From Rhizobium sp. AC27/96 (lineage in GTDB: Bacteria > Pseudomonadota > Alphaproteobacteria > Rhizobiales > Rhizobiaceae): a DNA stretch of 54,226 nucleotides. Within the stretch, counting starts at the first letter, position 1. Every line of letters starts with the position of its first letter. This document shows positions 37,401-45,938 of this stretch, in pieces. Under the pieces are notes generated by a model. That model saw nothing but the letters and a program-made list of their open reading frames with translations, did no database searches and was not told the origin of the DNA. The position numbers and the translations under genes are program-made. The stretch is taken from NCBI RefSeq assembly GCF_001692325.1, contig NZ_LXKN01000029.1:1-54226 (forward strand), read 5' to 3'.

Positions 37401-37438
37401 CTTGCAGAACTTCTGCAAGTTCTGTAGAAAATTCCTAC
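37401..37438. promoter_or_regulatory. Perfect palindrome upstream of gabT and its regulator
   Basis: CTTGCAGAACTTCTGCAAG (37401-37419) is a 9-bp perfect inverted repeat around one C. A second, imperfect dyad GTAG-aaaattc-CTAC lies at 37424-37438, and TTCCTGCAAG repeats a half site shortly after. The sites are 34 nt upstream of the gabT start on the minus strand, where an operator should be. MerR-family operators are typically dyads of this length. Binding by the divergent regulator is inference. Confidence 0.6.
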
Positions 37439-37603
37439 ATTTTTCCTGCAAGATTTCAAGCGAGATTTTGTGGCGGTGACAAGAATACGCCGAGGGCTCA
37501 ACTCCAGCGCAGCAGGTCTTTAAAGGCCTGCCAAGGATGCTGTAGCGGGCGCTTCATCCATGCTAAGCAGAGCAAAAGACTTGGTATCAGGGATTATTGG
37601 CAA

Positions 37604-38422
37604 ATGAGCAGCATCGAGCCCGTGCGCTACAAAGTGGCGGAAGCGGCGCGTCTTGCCGGCGTGTCGGCCTCCACGCTGCGTCTATGGGAAAGCCAGGGTC
37701 TGGTCGTGCCCTTTCGTTCCGAAACCGGGCATCGCCAGTACAGCGCCGAGGATGTGGCGCGGCTGAAGCGCATTTCCTGGTTCCGTGCCGAGCGCGGCCT
37801 CAACCCGGCGGCTATCCGCGAGGCACTGGAAACCGAGGATGCCGTGGCACTCGGCGCCGACAATGGCGAGCAGGTGGCGCCCTCCGGCATTGGCCGCAAG
37901 CTGCGGGCGCTGCGCCATGCCGCCGGCCGGACGCTGGATCAGGTTGCCGCCGATATGGGCATGACCTCATCGACGCTATCGACACTGGAGCGGACCTCGC
38001 AGGGCGTCAGCTTCAAGACCCTCCACGATCTCGCGGATTACTACGGCACAACCGTCTCGCGGCTGTCGGGCGAGGAACGCGAGGATGTTCCGTCGCTGAT
38101 CCGGTCGGGCGAATGGCGGGCCTGGCCGGCAACGACGCCGGGCGTCACCGTGCAGTTGCTCGCCGAGGGAAGGACGATGATGGACTGCCATCGCTTCGTG
38201 CTGGCGCCGGGCGCGACCAGCGAGGGCGCCTATCGCCATGACGGCGAGGAGTTCATCCACGTCCTCGCCGGCCGTCTGGAGCTGGTGCTCGACAGCGACC
38301 AGTTCTTCGATCTTCTGCCGGGCGATTCGCTTTATTTCGAGAGCCGCCGCTATCACTCCTGGCGCAATCATCATGACGGCGAAACCATATTGCTCTGGAT
38401 CAATACGCCGCCGACATTTTGA
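37604..38422 (+). CDS. Three-domain regulator: MerR HTH + XRE HTH + cupin
   Basis: 272 residues. Residues 8-75 are a MerR-type winged helix (YKVAEAARLAGVSASTLRLW, then ETGHRQYSAEDVARLKRISW). Residues 96-155 are a lambda-type XRE helix-turn-helix (GRKLRALRHAAGRTLDQVAA, then STLSTLERTSQGVSFKTLHDL). Residues 195-268 are a cupin (EGAYRHDGEEFIHVLAGRLELVL, LLPGDSLYFESRRYHSWRN), probably the ligand sensor. XRE-cupin proteins are common; an added N-terminal MerR domain is unusual. It is divergent from gabTD and probably controls it, with GABA or succinate semialdehyde as possible effector (inference). Confidence 0.85.
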   Translation: MSSIEPVRYKVAEAARLAGVSASTLRLWESQGLVVPFRSETGHRQYSAEDVARLKRISWFRAERGLNPAAIREALETEDAVALGADNGEQVAPSGIGRKLRALRHAAGRTLDQVAADMGMTSSTLSTLERTSQGVSFKTLHDLADYYGTTVSRLSGEEREDVPSLIRSGEWRAWPATTPGVTVQLLAEGRTMMDCHRFVLAPGATSEGAYRHDGEEFIHVLAGRLELVLDSDQFFDLLPGDSLYFESRRYHSWRNHHDGETILLWINTPPTF

Positions 38423-38504
38423 ACGGCAGCGGTATCGTCATCCCCCTGTCTTTTCTATAGAACTGACGAAAATCGAATTCAGACGACAGAGCCCGGAGAA
38501 TCCC

Positions 38505-39131
38505 ATGGCTGCCACCATCCGTTACCACGAAGGCGATATTTCCGCCGCCGATGCCGCCCGCTATACCGGCGCCATAGCCATCGATACGGAAACGCTTGGC
38601 CTCGTTCCGCGGCGTGACCGGCTTTGCCTTGTGCAGCTTTCGCCGGGCGATGGCACGGCCGACGTCATCCGCATCGCCGCCGGCCAGAAACAGGCGCCCA
38701 ATCTCGTCACCATGCTTGCCGATCCGGCCCGCCAGAAGATCTTTCACTATGGCCGCTTCGACATTGCCGTCCTGTTCCATACCTTCGGCGTCACCACCAC
38801 ACCCGTCTTCTGCACCAAGATCGCCTCGCGCCTCTGCCGCACCTATACCGACCGCCACGGTCTGAAGGACAATCTCAAGGAAATGCTCGACGTCGATATT
38901 TCCAAGGCGCAGCAGTCGTCAGACTGGGCGGCGGAAAAGCTGTCGCCGGCGCAGCTCGAATATGCCGCCTCCGACGTGCTCTATCTCCATGCGCTGCGCG
39001 AAAAGCTGACACAGCGCCTGCTGCGCGACGGCCGCATGGATTATGCGGATGACTGCTTCGCCTTCCTTCCGACCCGCGCCAAGCTCGACCTTCTCGGCTG
39101 GGAAGAAGCGGATATTTTCGCCCATAGCTGA
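38505..39131 (+). CDS. Ribonuclease D-like 3'-5' exonuclease
   Basis: 208 residues from the ATG at 38505 (GGAG 6 nt upstream). DEDDy exonuclease: D-x-E in AIDTETLGL, the second Asp in YGRFDIAVLF and Y-x-x-x-D in YAASDVLYLH. It lacks the HRDC domains of full-length RNase D (about 370 residues) and consists of the nuclease domain only, which is the common short form in alphaproteobacteria. Role in tRNA/RNA 3' trimming is presumed. Confidence 0.88.
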   Translation: MAATIRYHEGDISAADAARYTGAIAIDTETLGLVPRRDRLCLVQLSPGDGTADVIRIAAGQKQAPNLVTMLADPARQKIFHYGRFDIAVLFHTFGVTTTPVFCTKIASRLCRTYTDRHGLKDNLKEMLDVDISKAQQSSDWAAEKLSPAQLEYAASDVLYLHALREKLTQRLLRDGRMDYADDCFAFLPTRAKLDLLGWEEADIFAHS

Positions 39132-39368
39132 GAGCTTCGCCCTGCGGGTGAAATTCACGGGGCCGGTGCCGCAAAAGTGGCATCGTCCTCCTTAATTTAG
39201 TGATCTTTTAAGGAATAGGCTGCTATTTTGCAGCTGATTTCCAGCCCGGCGCATCTGCGCTTGCCATCTCGGTCATCGGGCAATTGAAAATCCACCGGCC
39301 GCATGAGCGGACCCTGACTGAACCTGCCCCCGCTTCCATCGTCGTCTTGCCAGACAAAGGAGCATGTC

Positions 39369-41027
39369 ATGTTGCTTCCCGTTGGTGCCGTGTCTGTTGT
39401 GGGTGTGCCCGTCGAAAAGCCCGTAGTCGCGACGGCGGAGACCGCCGGGCTCCAGACGGCAGCAACGCCGGTTGCTGTTCTGTCGAGTGCGGTCAATACC
39501 AGCGTCGAAGGCAAGTTGAACCTGCTGCTGGCCGCAGCGCGTGAACGCATGTTTGATAGCCTGCTTTCCGCCATCGATGCCGCCAGCGCGGTGCTGAACG
39601 TTTCCCGCGAACCGGGTGAAAGCAACGCCGCTTTCGCCCAGCGTGTCGCCGTTGCAATTCGCAGCCTCTCGCCGCAACAGCTCGTCGTCGCGCAGCAAAA
39701 GCTGGACGCGCAGCTGAGCACAAGGGTGCCGCTGCCGCTGCTGGCCGAGGTGTTGCAGGAGCCCGAGAGCCCGCAGGCGGTGCAACTGGCTCTCAATCTG
39801 GAGCGGTCAGCGGCTGCCGAGCCCGATGCCGTGCTGAAGGCGGTCGTCAATTCCTACGGTCAGAATGCCGGCGAGGCAAAGCCGGTGCCGGCCCAGACGC
39901 AGGCGCCCGGGGCCGCACCATTGCAGAAGGTAGCTGCCCTGGTCGCTCAGGCGATCAGCCCGGCGCTCCCGTCGGAGGAGCCGCTGGCGCCTTTGGCCAC
40001 CCAATCCACGGCACAGCCGTCGCCCGCACCACAGGAAGCGTCTCAGCCGGATACTGTGGCCCAATCGGTGCCCACCGCCGCCCAGACAGTCCCGCTGCAG
40101 GCACCCGCGCAAAATGGAGCCGTTCCGCCGCAGCAAGCGACGTCAGCAAGCCCGAACACCGGTACCGCCACGATTTCGCCCTTGCAGCTCGCCTCCCTGG
40201 TCGAAGATCTGGCCGCGGGACCGCTGCTGGCGGCGATCGTCGCCGAGGCCACGCTTCCGACCGAAGTCGAACTGATCAGATCGCCGCTTGCGCCGCCACC
40301 GCCGCCGCGCGACATCCAGCAGATCCAGGCCGATCTCAAGCAGGGACTGCAGGTCGTCATCAGCCCGTCAGTGATTGCCACCAATCCCGACCTCATGCAG
40401 ATCATCAGCAATCCCGGAGCTTCGGTCGAAAAAACCATAGCGCAGGCGCTGACCGGCAACGGGGCAGGGCAGGCATCGCAGCCGCAACCTCCCGTCGATG
40501 ACAATGGCAGGAGCCGGCTTGTTGCGGCGAGTGCGATACCGGTCGCGTTGGCTGAAGAGCCTGAATTGCCCGTTTCCGCTGCGGCACTTGCCGGCAAATC
40601 GCAGCCGCCGGCGCCTTCTTCGGCCGGCATGGCCATGTACGATACGGCGGAGCAGGCGGGGATGCCGGTTCAGGTGCCGGTGGTTGGCGTTCCCTTCGTC
40701 GTCGCCAACTACCTGCCGGCAACCACTCCTGCCAAAACAAGCGAATCGAAACGGGTCGATCGCGTGGATCCCATTGCGGATGAAGAAGGGGAACGTGCCG
40801 ACGACGGCGAAACGCCGCAAGATCAGGATGACGCGGATTCAGAGCAGCGGGATACGCAGCCGCAGACGGCTGCAGGGACTCCCGATGATGCGGAATCAGA
40901 CCTCGATGCTTCCCGCCAGGGCGCCACTGTCACACCGGAATTGCCTGCCTTGCCGCAACCTTCGCTCGCCGATCGCCAGCGCGACCACGCTTTCGATTTC
41001 TATCGCCGCATGGTGGCCTGGGAATAG
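39369..41027 (+). CDS. Ala/Pro/Gln-rich protein of unknown function
   Basis: 552 residues, AAGGAG 6 nt before the ATG. Three parts are visible: an ordered N-terminal segment (about 45-170) with helices such as KLNLLLAAARERMFDSLLSAI and SPQQLVVAQQKLDAQLSTRV; a long low-complexity middle (about 175-270, and 300-470) dominated by Ala, Pro, Gln and Val; and an acidic segment (about 470-520) before a short C-terminal RDHAFDFYRRMVAWE. No signal peptide or membrane helix. The composition is somewhat like flagellar hook-length (FliK) proteins, but there is no flagellar context and I do not assign it. Confidence 0.65.
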   Translation: MLLPVGAVSVVGVPVEKPVVATAETAGLQTAATPVAVLSSAVNTSVEGKLNLLLAAARERMFDSLLSAIDAASAVLNVSREPGESNAAFAQRVAVAIRSLSPQQLVVAQQKLDAQLSTRVPLPLLAEVLQEPESPQAVQLALNLERSAAAEPDAVLKAVVNSYGQNAGEAKPVPAQTQAPGAAPLQKVAALVAQAISPALPSEEPLAPLATQSTAQPSPAPQEASQPDTVAQSVPTAAQTVPLQAPAQNGAVPPQQATSASPNTGTATISPLQLASLVEDLAAGPLLAAIVAEATLPTEVELIRSPLAPPPPPRDIQQIQADLKQGLQVVISPSVIATNPDLMQIISNPGASVEKTIAQALTGNGAGQASQPQPPVDDNGRSRLVAASAIPVALAEEPELPVSAAALAGKSQPPAPSSAGMAMYDTAEQAGMPVQVPVVGVPFVVANYLPATTPAKTSESKRVDRVDPIADEEGERADDGETPQDQDDADSEQRDTQPQTAAGTPDDAESDLDASRQGATVTPELPALPQPSLADRQRDHAFDFYRRMVAWE

Positions 41028-41054
41028 CCGGGATCGTATCGCAGCCAAAGAAAA

Positions 41055-41078
41055 ACCCGCCGGATCGCTCCGGCGGGT
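41055..41078. terminator. Bidirectional intrinsic terminator
   Basis: ACCCGCCGGA (41055-41064), loop TCGC, TCCGGCGGGT (41069-41078), with an A-run before and CTTTTG after. It terminates both the Ala/Pro-rich gene (plus) and rpsA (minus). Confidence 0.9.
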
Positions 41079-41105
41079 CTTTTGTTTCCAGGCTTCTACC
41101 GAGGA

Positions 41106-42809
41106 TTATTCGGCGTTGCGGTTCTTCAGAGCCGCACCCAGGATGTCGCCGAGCGAAGCGCCCGAGTCGGACGAACCGAACTGAGCAACAGCTTCCTTCT
41201 CTTCTGCGATTTCCAGAGCCTTGATCGACAGCATGATCTTGCGGTCCTTCTTGGAGAAGTTGGTGACGCGAGCGTCGACAACCTGACCAACCGAGAAACG
41301 CTCCGGACGCTGTTCGTCACGGTCACGCGACAGATCGGCGCGGCGGATGAACGAGGTGATGTCTTCGTGGCTGACGAGCTTCACTTCGATGCCGCCTTCG
41401 TTGACTGCGATGATTTCGCAGGAAACGACTGCATTCTTGCGCAGGTCGCCGGAAGCTGCTGCTTCGCCGACTGCGTCCTTGCCGAGCTGCTTGATGCCGA
41501 GCGAGATGCGTTCCTTGTCGACGTCGACGTCGAGAACGACAGCCTTGACGACATCACCCTTGTTGAACTCCTCGATGACCTGTTCGCCCGGACGGTTCCA
41601 GTCGAGGTCGGAGAGGTGCACCATGCCGTCCACATCGCCGTCGAGGCCGATGAACAGGCCGAATTCGGTCTTGTTCTTGACTTCGCCTTCGACTTCGGTG
41701 CCGGCCGGATGGTTGCGGGCGAACGCAGCCCACGGATTTTCGAGCGTCTGCTTCAGGCCAAGCGAAATACGGCGCTTGGTCGGATCGACTTCGAGAACGA
41801 CCACTTCGACTTCCTGGCTCGTGGACAGGATCTTGCCGGGGTGAACGTTCTTCTTGGTCCAGGACATTTCCGAGATGTGGATCAGGCCTTCGATGCCCGG
41901 CTCCAGCTCGACGAACGCACCGTAGTCGGTGATGTTCGTGACGGTACCGGAAATCTTCTTGCCTTCCGGATACTTGGCCTGGATGCCATCCCACGGATCG
42001 CTCTCGAGCTGCTTCATGCCGAGCGAGATACGGTGGGTTTCCTGGTTGATGCGGATGATCTGTACCTTGACCTGCTGGCCAATGGACAGGATTTCCGACG
42101 GATGGTTCACACGGCGCCATGCCATGTCGGTGACGTGCAGCAGGCCGTCGATGCCGCCGAGGTCAACGAACGCACCGTAATCGGTGATGTTCTTGACGAC
42201 GCCGTCAACAACCTGGCCTTCTTCGAGGTTCTGAACGATTTCAGAACGCTGCTCGGCACGGGACTCTTCGAGAACCGTACGACGCGATACGACGATGTTG
42301 CCGCGGCGCTTGTCCATCTTGAGGATTTCGAAGGGCTGCGGGTTGTGCATCAGCGGGGTCACGTCGCGGATCGGACGGATGTCGACCTGCGAACGCGGCA
42401 GGAAGGCGATAGCGCCGTCGAGATCGACGGTGAAGCCACCCTTGACCTGGTTGAAGATGACGCCTTCGACGCGTTCACCAGCTTCGAACTTGACTTCGAG
42501 CTTGATCCAGCTTTCTTCGCGGCGAGCCTTTTCGCGCGAGAGAACGGCTTCGCCAAGCGCGTTTTCGATACGCTCGACGTAGACTTCGACTTCATCGCCG
42601 ACCTTGAGCGTGCCGTCCTTGGCGCGCGCACCGAATTCCTTCAGCGCGATGCGGCCTTCGACCTTGAGGCCGACGTCCACAACGGCGACATCCTTTTCGA
42701 TGGCCGTGATGATACCCTTGGCGACATAGCCTTCGGCCAGATCGTTCTTGGCAAAGGATTCTTCGAGAAGGGCCGCGAAATCTTCGCGAGAGGGGGTTGT
42801 TACAGACAT
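41106..42809 (-). CDS. rpsA: 30S ribosomal protein S1
   Basis: 567 residues from the ATG at 42809 (AGGAG 6 nt upstream). S1 binds mRNA on the small subunit and helps it into the decoding channel. Six repeats of the S1 RNA-binding fold are seen, e.g. GTVTNITDYGAFVELEPGIE, GVVKNITDYGAFVDLGGIDG and the degenerate first two and last one. Codon choice is strongly biased, as in highly expressed genes. Downstream of cmk on the same strand as in many proteobacteria; the 179-nt leader contains a small hairpin (CTTCCC/GGGGAG) that may belong to its control. Confidence 0.96.
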   Translation of the reverse strand: MSVTTPSREDFAALLEESFAKNDLAEGYVAKGIITAIEKDVAVVDVGLKVEGRIALKEFGARAKDGTLKVGDEVEVYVERIENALGEAVLSREKARREESWIKLEVKFEAGERVEGVIFNQVKGGFTVDLDGAIAFLPRSQVDIRPIRDVTPLMHNPQPFEILKMDKRRGNIVVSRRTVLEESRAEQRSEIVQNLEEGQVVDGVVKNITDYGAFVDLGGIDGLLHVTDMAWRRVNHPSEILSIGQQVKVQIIRINQETHRISLGMKQLESDPWDGIQAKYPEGKKISGTVTNITDYGAFVELEPGIEGLIHISEMSWTKKNVHPGKILSTSQEVEVVVLEVDPTKRRISLGLKQTLENPWAAFARNHPAGTEVEGEVKNKTEFGLFIGLDGDVDGMVHLSDLDWNRPGEQVIEEFNKGDVVKAVVLDVDVDKERISLGIKQLGKDAVGEAAASGDLRKNAVVSCEIIAVNEGGIEVKLVSHEDITSFIRRADLSRDRDEQRPERFSVGQVVDARVTNFSKKDRKIMLSIKALEIAEEKEAVAQFGSSDSGASLGDILGAALKNRNAE

Positions 42810-42988
42810 AAAATCTCCTGGCGTGTCCCGATCATGCAATCTGGACACTGACGCGCCGGTGGTTCGCGTTAAACAGGCCTGACCCCAGTCCGCCTCCCCT
42901 TCGGGAAGCTATCCGGCGCATGGACGGAATGTCAGGCTATTGATTGGCGGTTTCGGGCGCTAGGAACGCGCGAAAGCCGCTCATATTG

Positions 42989-43621
42989 TCATGCATTTCG
43001 GCTCAGAGCGGCGTCGATGATCGACTTTGCCGTCTGAAACGCCGCTTCTATACTCATTTCTGAGGTATCAAGCAAGTACGCCTCTTGCGCAGGGCGAAGC
43101 GGACTGTCGGTGCGGCCCATATCGCGCTCGTCGCGCCGCTGCACATCTTCGAAAATGGCCGCGTAGTCGGCGCTGCCGCCGGCCTCGACGATCTCTTCGT
43201 AGCGCCGTCTCGCCCGCACCTCGGCAGAAGCGGTGACATAGAATTTCACCGGCGCATCCGGGCAGACGACGGTGCCGATATCGCGCCCATCGAGCACAGC
43301 GCCCGGTTCCTTCAGCGAAAAGCGGCGCTGCGCCTCGACGAGAGCCCGGCGCACCGCCGGCATGACGGCGATCTTCGATGCCGCCTCGCCGATCTCGTGT
43401 TTCGACAGGATAGTCCGGTCGAGCCCGGCGAGGTCGACCTTGCGCGCCATCGCCTCGGCGACGGCTTCGTCATCGAGCGGCAGGCCGGCATCCAGCAGGG
43501 CCTTGGCGGTTGCGCGGTAGGTGAGGCCGGTGTCGAGATGGTGAAAGCCATAGGTTTCCGCAATCCGGCGCGCCAAGGTTCCCTTGCCCGCCGCCGCAGG
43601 CCCATCGATGGCGATGATCAT
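42989..43621 (-). CDS. cmk: Cytidylate kinase
   Basis: 210 residues from the ATG at 43621; the upstream part of the frame runs into the next gene. Phosphorylates CMP and dCMP with ATP. P-loop GPAAAGKGT (about 8-16), HLDTGLTYRA for the nucleotide, DGRDIGTVVCPDAPVKFYVTA and the Arg-rich lid RARRRYEEI. Shares the strand with rpsA downstream; upstream comes a PaiB-like gene instead of an intact aroA. Confidence 0.94.
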   Translation of the reverse strand: MIIAIDGPAAAGKGTLARRIAETYGFHHLDTGLTYRATAKALLDAGLPLDDEAVAEAMARKVDLAGLDRTILSKHEIGEAASKIAVMPAVRRALVEAQRRFSLKEPGAVLDGRDIGTVVCPDAPVKFYVTASAEVRARRRYEEIVEAGGSADYAAIFEDVQRRDERDMGRTDSPLRPAQEAYLLDTSEMSIEAAFQTAKSIIDAALSRNA

Positions 43622-43652
43622 TCTTCTTCTGTCCCCAGCCTTAATCCAGATA

Positions 43653-44288
43653 TTACTTGCTGTAGCGTCGCACCAGATCCGCCATTTCGGCGGCGTCGGT
43701 GCGATCGATCGTGTCGAGGCCACCGGCCACGCCCTGCCGGTCGGCAAGCGGCCGGTTCTGGCTGACTTTCCATTTGCCTTCAATCGTTTCCATGTCGATC
43801 TCGATGCCGATGATACCCTTCAGCTGGGCCGTAACGAATTCCGGCGGAGCATCGTCGACTGCCCAGGGCTGCGGGCGGCTGCTTTCGTTCTCGCCTGTCA
43901 ATGCGCCGATCTGGGCGCGCAGCCAGGTGGGATCGTCGATCGTCCGTGCGCTGCCGCGAACCTGCACGATCGCATAGTTCCAGGTCGGCACGACCTTGCC
44001 GGTTTCCTGCTTCGTCGCATACCAGGACGGCGTGATATAGGTGTCGGCGCCCTGGAAGACGACGAGGACCGGTGCGCCGGCTGCGATTTCCTTCCACTGG
44101 CCGTTTGCCCGCGCGACATGCGCCTGCAGCGTGCCCTTCGGCGAAGAGCCGGTCTTGAGGTGAAACGGGATGGCATTGGCCATCAGGCCGCCATCACCAG
44201 CCGTAACGAGCAATCCGAGCGGGTGCGCCCGGATAAGGTCGTGCTGCGTATCGAGATCGTCTTCGCGATGTTGGGGCGGCTGATACAT
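43653..44288 (-). CDS. FMN-binding negative transcriptional regulator family (PaiB-like)
   Basis: 211 residues from the ATG at 44288, giving the standard N-terminus MYQPPQHREDD of this family. The split-barrel flavin-binding fold is indicated by HPLGLLVTAGDGGLMANAIPF, VLVVFQGADTYITPSWYATK and PTWNYAIVQVRG. PaiB of Bacillus acts on sporulation and protease genes, but most proteobacterial members are of unknown function and may be flavin reductase-like. It lies between cmk and the aroA remnant. Confidence 0.88.
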   Translation of the reverse strand: MYQPPQHREDDLDTQHDLIRAHPLGLLVTAGDGGLMANAIPFHLKTGSSPKGTLQAHVARANGQWKEIAAGAPVLVVFQGADTYITPSWYATKQETGKVVPTWNYAIVQVRGSARTIDDPTWLRAQIGALTGENESSRPQPWAVDDAPPEFVTAQLKGIIGIEIDMETIEGKWKVSQNRPLADRQGVAGGLDTIDRTDAAEMADLVRRYSK

Positions 44289-44650
44289 GGTTCCGGTCCG
44301 TTTGCTGTCGCCATCCTGGGGCACGTGATGAAGGTAGGCTGCCATCTGCTTGCCTGATCGCGCTCTAGCAGTCCTCGACCTCGATCGTCGCGCCCAATCT
44401 TGTCATCATATCAAAAAAACAGGAAAAGCGGTGGCCTTGCGATAGATGTTTTGGAGGCGCAACTGCTCTTCAATAGACATCGGTTGACCCATTCTGCCGC
44501 AATGCGCGAAAACCGTGTGCAGAGCGGTATGAAGTTTAGCTTTGACAGAAACGACCGCAACGATTAAGGGGACCGGCTGATATTTCCCTTAAAACGCCGG
44601 CTTCCCCGGCATTGCCGAATTTCCATTCGGCCATTCATGAGGCTTTGACA
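44289..44650. other. Gap holding the aroA tail remnant and the FYDLN promoter
   Basis: 362 bp without an intact gene. The part 44365-44435 reads on the minus strand as an aroA-like tail (separate entry). The remainder up to 44650 should contain the promoter of the FYDLN gene; AGCTTTGACAG (44538-44548) contains a TTGACA box, but no clear -10 follows at proper distance. Confidence 0.4.
44365..44435 (-). pseudogene. aroA: Frameshifted C-terminal remnant of aroA (EPSP synthase)
   Basis: Minus strand from 44435: ATAFPVF, then after a one-base frameshift in a 7-T run (44413-44419) FDMMTRLGATIEVEDC-stop (TAG at 44365-44367). Joined, this gives ATAFPVF/FDMMTRLGATIEVED, which aligns with the C-terminus of class II EPSP synthase ([20 protein letters not shown] in the CP4 enzyme). 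aroA upstream of cmk is a common alphaproteobacterial order, so the position supports the reading. Only about 23 codons remain; the rest of the 1.3-kb gene is missing. Confidence 0.55.
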
Positions 44651-45034
44651 GTGGCGAAAGCGGACCTTGGAACAAAACGTACCGATCCGGATAACGGCAA
44701 GAAGTTCTACGACTTGAACCGGGATCCGGTGATCTCGCCCTATACCGGCAAATCCTGGCCATTGTCCTTCTTCGAGGAAACCTCGGCTGCGAAGGAAGTT
44801 CCGGAAGAAGAAGAAGTGGCCGAAGTCGATACCGAGAACACCGAAGTCGAACTGGTGTCGCTCGAGGATGCCGACGAGGCAGCCGCCGGCGGCGACGATA
44901 TTCCGGATATCGGTGACGACGAAGTCGAAATCGATGACGATGACGACGATACCTTCCTCGAAGCCGATGAAGATGAAGATGATGACGACATGAGCGACAT
45001 CATCGGCGTTACCGGCGACGACGACGACGTCTGA
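44651..45034 (+). CDS. TIGR02300-family acidic protein (FYDLN)
   Basis: 127 residues from a GTG start at 44651 (GAGG 8 nt upstream); the family begins '(M)AK.DLGTKR', which fixes this start against the ATG-less longer frame. The conserved head GTKRTDPDNGKKFYDLNRDP followed by SPYTGKSWP is followed by a long Glu/Asp-rich tail (about 60-127). In other members the head has a C-x-x-C zinc-like pair; here those positions are Asp and Asn. Function is unknown; it always lies near aroA/cmk/rpsA in my recollection. Confidence 0.85.
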   Translation: MAKADLGTKRTDPDNGKKFYDLNRDPVISPYTGKSWPLSFFEETSAAKEVPEEEEVAEVDTENTEVELVSLEDADEAAAGGDDIPDIGDDEVEIDDDDDDTFLEADEDEDDDDMSDIIGVTGDDDDV

Positions 45035-45045
45035 TCTCAAGGGCA

Positions 45046-45086
45046 ATCGGCCCGGGCAGCAAGAAAAGTGTTCCGGGCCGAATTTT
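45046..45086 (+). terminator. Intrinsic terminator of the FYDLN gene
   Basis: TCGGCCCGG (45046-45054) pairs with CCGGGCCGA (45072-45080) across a 17-nt loop, followed by ATTTTT. The 9-bp GC-rich stem plus T-run lies 11 nt after the stop codon. Confidence 0.8.
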
Positions 45087-45186
45087 TCGGCTTGCTATCT
45101 GTAAAAACCACAAGTAATAAGCCGCCACCCCGACGGGCAACGCGCTCGGAAGGGACCCAGGGCCGGTCAAACGGCACCACCTTGAT

Positions 45187-45262
<76 letters not shown>

Positions 45263-45689
45263 AATTTTCCAAGCTTATTCAGATGGTTAAGTTATTTTGT
45301 GATCCCCACCCTCGTGGCGCGGCAGTTTGGGGAAGCACTAGGGAAGCGCGCGCCCACGGCTTCGTTGGCTTCACGAAAATTGCCGCTCCCGCATCGTTTG
45401 GTATGAAATACTGGCTCACACCATGGGCTGCGAAAAGCGACGCAACAAGCCACCCTCAGTCGTGGGACTCTATTTCCCTCTAGCTGTCCGCAACCTAACG
45501 GACAAAATAGCGTTCAATGCGAACCTGTTGAATTTCGCCCGAGCGTTGATATTCTGCGCGCGACTCGCTTCATTCAAGGTTGCAGGGAATTAACTTGATC
45601 GTAATCAAAACTACGTATAGGACAGCCGTGCAACTGAATTTCAGTTGCAGTGGAACTTATGCGCGGCTTATTCATTATTTGGCTGACAT
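45263..45689. other. Gene-free start of the accessory region
   Basis: 427 bp without a believable gene. AT content is clearly higher than to the left of the tRNA. No integrase fragment was recognised in any frame. The last 100 bp hold two dyads ahead of hicA: TTGAT-cgta-ATCAA (45595-45608) and the 10-bp perfect repeat at 45629-45649. Confidence 0.5.
45629..45649. promoter_or_regulatory. Perfect 10-bp inverted repeat, likely HicB operator
   Basis: TGCAACTGAA (45629-45638), centre T, TTCAGTTGCA (45640-45649), 40 nt before the hicA start. TATAGG at 45616-45621 just upstream may be a -10 box (with TTGATC at 45595, 15-nt spacing). Antitoxins with a ribbon-helix-helix, such as the HicB here, autorepress through such dyads. 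Confidence 0.6.
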
Positions 45690-45938
45690 ATGACGCGCAT
45701 AGATACGCTGAAGGAGGAGTTCAGGGCATGCAAAGGTCCGTTTCCATATAGCAAGCTTGTCAAGCTGCTTATTGGACTAGGGTATGAGGTCAAGAATGGA
45801 GACGGAGCAGGCCGCAAATTTATCCACGCTATCACTAAGAAAGTGATCATTGTCCACGAGCCTCACCCTGGCAATGAGATCAAGTCCTACTTGGTCAATC
45901 AAATTCGAAATTACCTGCTGGATAGGAAAGAAATATGA
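45690..45938 (+). CDS. hicA: HicA-family toxin (mRNA interferase) of a TAC operon
   Basis: 82 residues. HicA toxins have a double-stranded-RNA-binding-like fold and cleave mRNA independent of the ribosome. The family pattern is visible: the helix SKLVKLLIGLGYEVKNGDG, then GAGRKFIHAITKKVIIVHEP with the His that serves catalysis, and HPGNEIKSYLVNQIRNYL at the C-terminus. Length is in the usual range (60-90). No strong ribosome site is seen, so expression may be low. Overlaps hicB by 4 nt (ATGA). Transcribed behind a perfect 21-bp dyad. Confidence 0.85.
   Translation: MTRIDTLKEEFRACKGPFPYSKLVKLLIGLGYEVKNGDGAGRKFIHAITKKVIIVHEPHPGNEIKSYLVNQIRNYLLDRKEI

Noticed and set aside
41082..42851. 589-residue open frame on the plus strand
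   Set aside because: Exact antisense of rpsA; the high codon bias of rpsA produces it. Its composition (Asp/Leu/Val runs) is that of a shadow frame.
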